Origin: Bacteroidales bacterium
GTDB taxonomy: Bacteria; Bacteroidota; Bacteroidia; Bacteroidales; F082
Assembly: GCA_029933565.1 (NCBI GenBank)
Contig: JAOZNY010000003.1
Span: 25,323-41,687 of the forward strand
Reading direction: 5' to 3'
DNA: 16,365 bases
Position 1 is the first letter of the stretch. Each line of letters begins with the position of its first letter. Made by a program: the position numbers and the translations under genes. The notes beneath the pieces are model-generated. The model saw nothing but the letters and a program-made list of their open reading frames with translations. It had not been told where the DNA came from and did not search any database. Shown here one piece after another: positions 1 to 5,947 of this stretch.

Positions 1-1
1 A

Positions 2-1057
2 ACAAATTTATATGATATTATAGATGATTCTATTTCAAACTATTTAACCTTCACTCCTTATGAAGAAAATGCAACAGTATCAGAAACTGACACTCTTTTT
101 GCTGGAGTGGGAGCTTCATTGCCATGGGTGCGAATACGGGCTTTTTATGCTGAAATTGGTTGCCAAGGGGACTGGTATGGATCTGCTGCTGAAAAAATAT
201 ATTATGACGACAATGCGCAACTATTTGAGATTTTAGATGAAAACGGCAATGTTGTTCATGCAGGTAGCGGATGTGATTTCTATTCTGTGATTGAACCAGG
301 TATATACTCTATTAAACTTACAAATAATCATAACGAGTTTGACAGTTATAATGGAGTAAGTGAAGCAGTTTTTAATTTTAATACTACTTTAAATGATTAT
401 AGGCCTCCCATAATCAGACCATTTCAGTTTAGGGATGAAAACAATATTGTAAGACATATCTTTAATACCGATAATGAGATTAATCTGTATTTTGCTGCTG
501 CAGATTTCTATGATTATAGTTTACTCCACATTGGCCATGAATTTCATCAAATTAATCAGAAGCAAACTTTAGTTAAAATAAAAGAGCATCAACAAAGTGA
601 ATGGCAAGACGTTATTGTTAATAGTATTTATCAGGATTCATTAATTGGAGATTTCTTTAAAGCAGGTTTATCAACATTTATCACCAACGACTCAGCGCTT
701 TACGATATTCAAATAAAAGTAGTAGATTCGGCAGGAAATAGTGCAACTTATTCTCTTTACCCGGCATTTGCAGTTTCTGACTTTTCTGTTGCAGTTCAAC
801 CCAATATTGAAACTCAAATGCAGGATTTATTCCAGATATACCCTAACCCTGTTGAGAGCATACTGAATATTAAACTATTAGAAAATCACGAAACAGTAAA
901 CATTAAAGTTTATAATGCATTAGGCATGATTATCTATGATTTTTATGTTGGAGAAATGGAAATGACAATAAACTTATCAGGATTTGCAAATGGCATGTAT
1001 TATATTAGCGCAGACAATGGGATAAAAACTACTTTTAAGAAGTTCATTAAAAAATAA
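2..1057 (+). CDS. C-terminal part of a T9SS-exported protein (5' end outside window)
   Basis: The frame is open from base 2 to the TAA at 1055-1057 (351 codons), so this is the 3' end of a longer gene. A GTG at 107 is in frame but is not a credible start because coding continues upstream. The last ~75 residues form a T9SS type A sorting domain: an IYPNPVES motif, then ILNIKLL, then NVKVYNALG-type strands (here NIKVYNALGMI), then LSGFANGMYYIS, and a basic end FKKFIKK. Family knowledge: this domain sends the protein through the outer membrane via the type IX system and is removed or lipid-anchored. The part before it looks like beta-sandwich modules (for example GIYSIKLTN and YDIQIKVVDSAGNSATY). 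It contains two Cys, in GCQGDW and GCDFYS. A subtilisin-like (S8) protease with C-terminal Ig-like modules is one possibility, but no catalytic domain is in the window, so the function is unassigned. Confidence 0.85.
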   Translation, partial: TNLYDIIDDSISNYLTFTPYEENATVSETDTLFAGVGASLPWVRIRAFYAEIGCQGDWYGSAAEKIYYDDNAQLFEILDENGNVVHAGSGCDFYSVIEPGIYSIKLTNNHNEFDSYNGVSEAVFNFNTTLNDYRPPIIRPFQFRDENNIVRHIFNTDNEINLYFAAADFYDYSLLHIGHEFHQINQKQTLVKIKEHQQSEWQDVIVNSIYQDSLIGDFFKAGLSTFITNDSALYDIQIKVVDSAGNSATYSLYPAFAVSDFSVAVQPNIETQMQDLFQIYPNPVESILNIKLLENHETVNIKVYNALGMIIYDFYVGEMEMTINLSGFANGMYYISADNGIKTTFKKFIKK

Positions 1058-1162
1058 AATATTTGTGAAGTATGTAGGCTTCCCCGAAGTTCGGCCATTT
1101 AAAATTAGACTTGAACAACAAAAATAGAGACTGGGCAGGTGGTGGTGTTGAGGTGAGGGATG

Positions 1163-1193
1163 TTGCAGCAAAGAACAAATAGTCATATTTTTG
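1163..1193 (+). promoter_or_regulatory. Bacteroidota-type promoter of the ACP phosphodiesterase gene
   Basis: A TTG at 1163-1165 is followed after 20 bases by TATTTTTG at 1186-1193, matching the Bacteroidota primary sigma consensus TTG-N19-TAnnTTTG. The ATG at 1198 lies only 4 bases beyond the -7 box, so the predicted transcript starts at or next to the start codon. Confidence 0.6.
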
Positions 1194-1197
1194 CCAA

Positions 1198-1788
1198 ATG
1201 AATTTTCTTGCCCATTCTCATCTTTCAGGTGAAAACCGTGATATCCTTTTTGGCAATTTTATTGCCGATTCGGTTAAGGGAAAAACCATGAACGACTTCC
1301 CTACAAATATTAAAAATGGCATACTTCTTCATCGAAAGATAGATTCATTTACCGACAAACATGAAATAGTTAAAACAAGTGTTAGACTACTGAGACCTGC
1401 TTATGGAAAATTTTCAGGAGTAGTTGTGGATATTTATTACGACCATTTTCTAGCAGTAAACTGGGCAGATTACAGTCAAACAAATCTTAAAAACTTTGCA
1501 AAGCATGTATATTTAATACTTGGAAACAACTTTAGTTTGCTTCCGGCAAGAACAAAAAGAATGTTGCCATTTTTAATTGCACAAAACTGGCTTGTAGGCT
1601 ATTCTAAATTCGATGGTTTAGAAAGGGTTTTTGCAGGCATGGACAGGAGAACAAATAATATTTCAGGGATGAAGGATGCCGTGGTTCAACTCAAAATAAA
1701 TTACGATGAACTTGGTTTACAGTTTAAAGAGTTTTATCCACAATTACAGCATTTTGCCAACGAACAACTTCAAGAACTAAAAACCTGA
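1198..1788 (+). CDS. acpH: Acyl carrier protein phosphodiesterase (AcpH/DUF479 family)
   Basis: The 196-residue product matches the ACP phosphodiesterase family in length (E. coli AcpH is about 193). Family role: metal-dependent removal of the 4'-phosphopantetheine group from holo-ACP in the cytoplasm, linked to fatty-acid synthesis. Visible hallmarks are the N-terminal MNFLAHSHLS, the GNFIAD motif (D24), HRKIDSFTD (H45, D49, D53), and DIYYDH (D78, D82, H83), which together form the HD-like metal site. LPFLIAQNWLVGY and GMDRR further on are also typical. The start is fixed by the conserved MNFLAH and by the promoter ending 4 bases before it. The gene stands alone on the + strand and converges on yjbQ. 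The biological importance of ACP turnover by this family remains debated even in E. coli, so the enzyme name is by homology. Confidence 0.85.
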   Translation: MNFLAHSHLSGENRDILFGNFIADSVKGKTMNDFPTNIKNGILLHRKIDSFTDKHEIVKTSVRLLRPAYGKFSGVVVDIYYDHFLAVNWADYSQTNLKNFAKHVYLILGNNFSLLPARTKRMLPFLIAQNWLVGYSKFDGLERVFAGMDRRTNNISGMKDAVVQLKINYDELGLQFKEFYPQLQHFANEQLQELKT

Positions 1789-1805
1789 ATTCAATTAAAC
1801 ATTGG

Positions 1806-1888
1806 TTTGGAGTATTGGAATGATGAAGTATTTATTCGCTGTCAGTAGTCGTTTTTTCCATTACTCCATCGCTCCAATATTCCATTTT
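1806..1888. repeat. Imperfect hairpin with 8-base periodic TGGA/TCCA arms
   Basis: The left arm (1806-1828) and the reverse complement of the right arm (1864-1886) agree at 17 of 23 positions, with a 35-base loop. The right arm reads as four octamers each starting TCCA (1857, 1865, 1873, 1881). The left arm carries TGGA at 1808 and 1816 and TGAA at 1824 in the same 8-base rhythm. It lies between the convergent acpH and yjbQ genes. It could act as a shared 3'-end structure, or be a copy of a dispersed repeat family. Confidence 0.6.
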
Positions 1889-1930
1889 CGTGTTTGTTGT
1901 TTAACACACTAAATATTACCTTTATTCAAG

Positions 1931-2341
1931 TTAAAAATATAAAGTAACTACAATTTTCCTGCTACCACCATAATTTCTGAACTCACAAAAAAACAGGCTT
2001 TGCCATGTGCCTAGGTTCATTCTGTAATTTGTAACCGGAATACTTATGGAGTTACCAAATACTGCTGTTTTAAAATGTGCCGGCATATCGTCGGGGCCTT
2101 CCATTGTATGTTTATAAAATGGTGCCGATTCAGGAGCCATCTTTTCAAGTAAGGAGTCAATATCTAATCTAACACTGGGATCAGCATTTTCATTTATCAT
2201 CAATGCTGCGGAGGTATGCTTCACAAAAATATTTATCAGTCCTATTTCCGGAAAATCATTAATAGCATTCTCAATAATTACATCAATATTATGAAAGCCT
2301 TTTGACATTGGCTGTAGTGTAATTTCTTTTTGCTTGATCAT
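1931..2341 (-). CDS. yjbQ: YjbQ family protein (UPF0047, secondary thiamine-phosphate synthase activity)
   Basis: The 136-residue protein has the family's usual size and signature: IFVKHTSAALMINENADPSV, DIDSLLEKM, YKHTMEGPDDMPAHFKTAVFG, and MNLGTWQSLFFCEFRNYGGSRK. These contain the conserved His, Asp and Glu residues lining the family's putative metal/active site (HTSA, EGPDDMPAH, GTWQ..CEFR). Family knowledge: overexpressed E. coli YjbQ can replace thiamine-phosphate synthase, but the natural role is not settled. The protein is soluble and cytoplasmic with no signal peptide. It has its own promoter just after the gltA terminator, so it is probably transcribed separately from gltA although both point the same way. 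Confidence 0.9.
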   Translation of the reverse strand: MIKQKEITLQPMSKGFHNIDVIIENAINDFPEIGLINIFVKHTSAALMINENADPSVRLDIDSLLEKMAPESAPFYKHTMEGPDDMPAHFKTAVFGNSISIPVTNYRMNLGTWQSLFFCEFRNYGGSRKIVVTLYF

Positions 2342-2358
2342 AAAAATAGTTTAAGAAA

Positions 2359-2388
2359 CAAATTTAGTTGATTTTCTAGTTTCTTCAA
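2359..2388 (-). promoter_or_regulatory. Promoter of yjbQ
   Basis: On the minus strand a TTG (complement of 2386-2388) is followed after exactly 19 bases by TAAATTTG (complement of 2359-2366). This is a full match to the Bacteroidota consensus TTG-N19-TAnnTTTG. Predicted leader is about 13 bases. The -33 box lies only ~8 bases past the gltA terminator T-run. Confidence 0.7.
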
Positions 2389-2395
2389 AATAAAC

Positions 2396-2430
2396 AAAAA
2401 AAAGCCCTGTCAGTAAATCACCAACAGGGC
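2396..2430 (-). terminator. Rho-independent terminator of gltA
   Basis: On the minus strand GCCCTGT and ACAGGGC (2424-2430 and 2404-2410) form a 7-bp stem with a 13-base loop, followed by eight T (complement of 2396-2403). It starts 24 bases after the gltA stop codon. Confidence 0.85.
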
Positions 2431-2454
2431 CTTTTCTAAAAAAATCTAATCTTT

Positions 2455-3768
2455 TTATTTTTTTATTCCTACCATCTGCTCAAGCATATCGGTAGTAATT
2501 GATTTCGGTCTTTCAAGTGGATAACCCAATGCCCTATCCCAAATAATATTGGAAAGAACACCAAGTGATCTACCTATTGAGAATAGAACTGTATAAAAAT
2601 CATATTGGGTAACACCATAATGCCATTGTACAACACCCGATTGAGCATCAACATTTGGCCATGGATTTTTTGCTTTTCCTTGCTCCTGGAGAATTGGCGG
2701 AACAATATTATAAAGTATATCAACATATTTAAACAGTTCGTCTTTTGGAAGGTTTTCAAGACAGAACTCACGTTGAATTTGATAACGTGGATCCGTTTTA
2801 CGCAATACAGCGTGGCCAAAACCAGGAACAACTTGTCCACTATTAAGTGTATCCCAAACAAATTTTTTCATTACATCTTTGCTAGGGACTTTGTCGCCCA
2901 TTTTAATTCTTAAATCTTGTATCCAGCGCAACACTTCCTGATTTGCTAATCCGTGTAACGGACCTGCCAAACCATTAATCATACCTGAGGTAGCATAATA
3001 AATATCGGAAAGTGAACTTGCGATAAGGTGGCCAGTGTGAGCACTTACATTACCACTTTCGTGATCGGCATGAAGAATAAAGTACATCCTCGAAACATCG
3101 TCATAAGGCTTATCTTTACCCATCATATAGGCAAAGTTACCACCAAAGTCGAGTGTTGGATCCTGATACATATCACAACTTGCGCTTCCACCATACAATT
3201 TATTGTAAATATAGGCACCTATTACAGGCATCTTTGCTACCAAATTCATTGAATCTTCATAAGTGGCATCCCAATAATCCATCTTATCCATACCTCTTTG
3301 GTACTTCAAATTAAATAATGATTCTCTCTGCATCGACATAACTGCTGATGAAAGGATTACCATTGGATGGCTATTGTTAGGGAATGCATCGATTACATCG
3401 TAAACATACTTTGGAAGTTGCCTTCTGTTAACTGAATCATAAATAACTTCTGACACTTCCTCTTCTGTAGGAATCTCACCAGTAAGCAACAAATAAAACA
3501 AACCTTCTACATATGGCATTTTTGCACCAACAGGCTTAGGAAGTTTTTCAAATACTTCAGGTAGCGTGAATCCTCTATACCTTATTCCTTCATAGGGATC
3601 GAGATAGGAAATATCAGTAATCAAACTTTTAATCCCTCTCATTCCACCGATAACTTGTTGAACAGTTACCTCATTAATAACTTTCTCACCATGTTCTTTT
3701 AGAAGTTTTTTCACCCGGGGGCGATGTGCTTCTATCTTTTCATACAATTTCTCTTTTAATGCAGTCAT
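2455..3768 (-). CDS. gltA: Citrate synthase, eukaryote-like type
   Basis: The 437-residue enzyme condenses oxaloacetate with acetyl-CoA to citrate, the entry step of the TCA cycle. It aligns by eye with mitochondrial citrate synthase rather than the hexameric proteobacterial type. Shared blocks are HADHESGNVSAHTGHL, MNGLAGPLHGLANQEV, SGQVVPGFGHAVLRKTDPRY, EQGKAKNPWPNVDAQSG and LGYPLERPKS. The catalytic triad is in place: H272 (in PLHGL), H319 (in GFGHAV) and D374 (in NVDAQ), corresponding to H274, H320 and D375 of the pig enzyme. Such forms are usual in Bacteroidota, so this need not mean recent transfer. The start ATG is followed by the expected MTALKEKLYEKI helix. The gene ends in a good terminator and is divergent from the pspC-like gene over a 404-base spacer. 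Confidence 0.96.
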   Translation of the reverse strand: MTALKEKLYEKIEAHRPRVKKLLKEHGEKVINEVTVQQVIGGMRGIKSLITDISYLDPYEGIRYRGFTLPEVFEKLPKPVGAKMPYVEGLFYLLLTGEIPTEEEVSEVIYDSVNRRQLPKYVYDVIDAFPNNSHPMVILSSAVMSMQRESLFNLKYQRGMDKMDYWDATYEDSMNLVAKMPVIGAYIYNKLYGGSASCDMYQDPTLDFGGNFAYMMGKDKPYDDVSRMYFILHADHESGNVSAHTGHLIASSLSDIYYATSGMINGLAGPLHGLANQEVLRWIQDLRIKMGDKVPSKDVMKKFVWDTLNSGQVVPGFGHAVLRKTDPRYQIQREFCLENLPKDELFKYVDILYNIVPPILQEQGKAKNPWPNVDAQSGVVQWHYGVTQYDFYTVLFSIGRSLGVLSNIIWDRALGYPLERPKSITTDMLEQMVGIKK

Positions 3769-4172
3769 TATATTTGATTTTTTATGATAATTTTAATTTA
3801 GTACTTCCGAAAAAAGACAACAAATAAATTGCTGTTATTCAATTAACATCAACATATTTATATACTTTAGATATGTTCTGTTTTTGAGTTCGTAAATGTA
3901 GTAAAAATTGCTAATTAAAATTACCAATAATTAAAGTAAATAGCAATTTATATACCTTATAAATAAACAATGCATGCATACCATATTGTTAATTAAATCA
4001 CAGCTTATCTTTATTAAAATTATAGAAATAAAAGAAGAGTTTAATAATGTAATTTGGCAAACTTCCTCTTTTTACCGACTTGTTTCCACCATTCACCGAT
4101 TTTACATTTCTCAGATGCTACAGCCAATATATATTTGCTGAAAAATTAATACCAATAATTAAATAAAAAAAA
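3769..4172. other. 404-base divergent spacer between gltA and the PspC-domain gene
   Basis: No gene or gene remnant was found in any frame; the stretch is very AT-rich. It holds a weak minus-strand promoter candidate for gltA: TTG (complement of 3850-3852), 21 bases, then TTTATTTG (complement of 3821-3828), with one departure from TAnnTTTG. On the + strand are two ACCGA direct repeats and a TATATTTG box for the pspC-like gene. The 10-mer ATTTATATAC occurs twice (3856-3865 and 3946-3955), which is weak evidence in such AT-rich DNA. Confidence 0.5.
4074..4137 (+). promoter_or_regulatory. Promoter and candidate regulator site of the pspC-liaF-like operon
   Basis: TATATTTG at 4130-4137 matches the -7 consensus TAnnTTTG and would give a leader of about 30 bases. 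No good TTG lies 19-21 bases upstream (only TTT/TTC near 4108). Two direct copies of TTnACCGAnT have their ACCGA cores at 4074-4078 and 4095-4099, 21 bp (two helical turns) apart, about -70 and -45 from the expected start. A weak -33 box plus phased upstream repeats suggests an activator-dependent promoter. Confidence 0.45.
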
Positions 4173-4670
4173 ATGAATAATTCATCTAAACTTTACAGAT
4201 CAGAAAGAGATAAAAAAATAGGCGGCGTTTGCGGAGGACTTGCCAACTATTTTGATATTGACGTAGTATTAATAAGAGTTGCTTTTGTTCTACTGCTTTT
4301 ATTTGGCGGTGGCGGACTTCTTGCCTACATTATTTTGTGGGTGGTAATTCCAACGGAACCAATGGATTTTACGAAAGCCGGCAATATTCAAGAAGACACT
4401 AGCAATATGGATGAGACTAGTGAAGAAGGTGTTGAAAATGAGAACAAAAAAAACAACACCAGCCTAATTGCCGGCATGATCCTTATTTTTGTTGGATTGA
4501 TTATCCTATTTGACAAAATATTACCATACTATAATATTCTTGATTTCTGGCCCATAGTATTTATTGTAATTGGAGCACTAATGATAAAACCCGAAATACT
4601 AAAGGCAACAAAATCGAAGAACATTGATAATAATACTATTGTAAATGAAACTACTGAAGAGCAAAAATAA
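4173..4670 (+). CDS. PspC-domain membrane protein with LiaI/LiaF-like C-terminal helices
   Basis: The 165-residue protein begins with a PspC domain (about residues 5-63): LYRSERDKKIGGVCGGLANYFDIDVVLIRV followed by one membrane helix (33-59) ending in WVVIP. An acidic, Asn-rich linker (64-96) leads to two further hydrophobic segments (97-114 and 123-138) of the DUF5668/LiaI-LiaF type, with the FWPIVFIVIGALMI motif. Family knowledge: PspC proteins sit in the inner membrane and sense or signal envelope stress; in Bacteroidota they are often paired with LiaF-like proteins without the proteobacterial PspA/PspF system. The downstream LiaF-like gene starts 44 bases after this stop and has no visible promoter, so the two form an operon. 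The exact role here is unknown. Confidence 0.88.
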   Translation: MNNSSKLYRSERDKKIGGVCGGLANYFDIDVVLIRVAFVLLLLFGGGGLLAYIILWVVIPTEPMDFTKAGNIQEDTSNMDETSEEGVENENKKNNTSLIAGMILIFVGLIILFDKILPYYNILDFWPIVFIVIGALMIKPEILKATKSKNIDNNTIVNETTEEQK

Positions 4671-4714
4671 TTTTACAATTAAAAACGATTTACAAATCAT
4701 AAAAAACTAAGACA

Positions 4715-5662
4715 ATGAAATTTAGAAATATTTTTTGGGGAGTTATTTTAATCTTTGCCGGAGTTCTATTTATACTCCAGAACCTGGGACTAGTACATTT
4801 CAACTGGATGGCTATGTGGAGATTGTGGCCGGTAATTCTGGTACTTTGGGGAGTCTCAATAATTCCTGTTAAAGACTGGATTAAAATAATACTAGTGCTA
4901 CTAGTACTTGGGGGATCCTTGACCTTCATGCTAAACAAAACTGTTGCGTGGGATAACAATAAACATAATACCGAATGGTTTGATGACGAATTTTTCGAAG
5001 AAAATTTTGATGAAGATTTTGACGATACCAATCGAAGTTATTCTACTCAAACATTTAATATTCCAATGGAAGACAGTTCAAAATATGTTAACCTTAAATT
5101 GGAAGCTGCTGCTGGCAAATTCACAGTTTTTGAAAAAACTGACAATCTGGTAAATTTTAATCGGAAAGGTAATAGTTCCCAATATAGTTATCTTTTAAAG
5201 AGTATTGACAGTAGTTCGGTAATTGATATTGAAATGGAAAACGCATCGGTTAGTTTGGGAAAAAACCACACTAACAGTGTTAATATTGCACTTAATAATT
5301 TTCCTATTTGGGCCATTGATCTTGAAACTGGCGCTGCTGATGTCGATTTCGATCTAAAGCAATTTAAAGTAAATGTAATAAATATTGAAGGGGGGGCAGC
5401 CTCAATTAAAGTAATACTTGGCGATAAATACGATGAAACTCACGTGAACGTTGATGCCGGAGCTTCTGAAATTGTTATTAAGATTCCTGAGGAATCTGGC
5501 TGTAAATTAGATCTGGAATCGGTATTCTCAAGTAAAAAAATAAAAGGCTTTGAGAAAACTGACCATGGCAAGTATCGCACAGCAAACTTCGATGAAGCAG
5601 TTAATAAAGTTTATATCGATGCCGAAGCAGCGGTCTCAAGTTTTACTATCATCAGGTATTAG
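4715..5662 (+). CDS. LiaF-like membrane protein with C-terminal DUF4097/toast-rack beta domain
   Basis: The 315-residue protein starts with three hydrophobic segments (about 6-24, 33-51, 56-73), the first two a LiaF/DUF5668 pair with WRLWPVILVLWGV. These echo the last two helices of the upstream protein. A strongly acidic Phe/Asp/Glu stretch follows (about 85-104). The C-terminal ~190 residues are beta-rich with repeated rungs at LEAAAGKFTV (129-138), LETGAADVDFDL, IEGGAASIKVIL, VDAGASEIVIKI and DAEAAVSSFTII. This is the pattern of the LiaF C-terminal / DUF4097 family. In Firmicutes LiaF represses an envelope-stress two-component system; no liaRS homologue lies next to this gene. A seven-G run encodes G226-G227-A228 (5390-5396) and is a possible slippage point. 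Confidence 0.8.
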   Translation: MKFRNIFWGVILIFAGVLFILQNLGLVHFNWMAMWRLWPVILVLWGVSIIPVKDWIKIILVLLVLGGSLTFMLNKTVAWDNNKHNTEWFDDEFFEENFDEDFDDTNRSYSTQTFNIPMEDSSKYVNLKLEAAAGKFTVFEKTDNLVNFNRKGNSSQYSYLLKSIDSSSVIDIEMENASVSLGKNHTNSVNIALNNFPIWAIDLETGAADVDFDLKQFKVNVINIEGGAASIKVILGDKYDETHVNVDAGASEIVIKIPEESGCKLDLESVFSSKKIKGFEKTDHGKYRTANFDEAVNKVYIDAEAAVSSFTIIRY

Positions 5663-5692
5663 TACCTGTCAACATAAATTCTGATTAATATT

Positions 5693-5728
5693 AAAAAAGG
5701 GGGGGGCTAATAATAGTTCTCCTTTTTT
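5693..5728 (+). terminator. Terminator of the pspC-liaF-like operon
   Basis: AAAAAAGG (5693-5700) pairs with CCTTTTTT (5721-5728), ending in a seven-T run to 5729. The stem could be lengthened by G·U or mismatched pairs through the eight-G tract at 5699-5706. It lies 30 bases after the stop codon. The A/T-rich stem could work in both directions, but no minus-strand gene is nearby. Confidence 0.65.
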
Positions 5729-5947
5729 TATTGATCTATTCGAAACTAAAGGCGGCTTGCATTCAGTGTATATCAAAGAATCTAATTCACTTTAAATTGC
5801 TGTAATAGAGATTTCTCACAAGGTTCGGAATAACAAAAAATAAAACTTTTGACATCCCGTTTTTTTCAAGATAATATTTGGCAATTAGTCGACCTCCTAA
5901 ACACTTTTTGAGTAATTTGCGCGTTTGTTTTTATAAAGCAACCACAA

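Noticed and set aside
1056..1127. Short open stretch reading YVGFPEVRPFKIRLEQQK before a TAG, just after the first gene.
   Set aside because: It looks protein-like and could be the tail of a lost gene, but it is only ~23 codons, has no start, and I could not assign it to a family.
977..1186. 69-codon minus-strand frame overlapping the first gene's end.
   Set aside because: It overlaps a clear T9SS domain, has a low-complexity product and no promoter.
2574..3252. Several 70-100 codon frames inside citrate synthase on both strands.
   Set aside because: They are shadows of a strongly conserved gene, with no family resemblance.
3856..3955. Direct repeat of ATTTATATAC 90 bases apart upstream of gltA.
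   Set aside because: Ten A/T-rich bases recur easily by chance in this spacer.
5805..5834. GAGATTTCTC followed by AAGGTTCGGAATAAC, reminiscent of dispersed intergenic repeats.
   Set aside because: Complementarity between the halves is weak and no second copy is present in the window.
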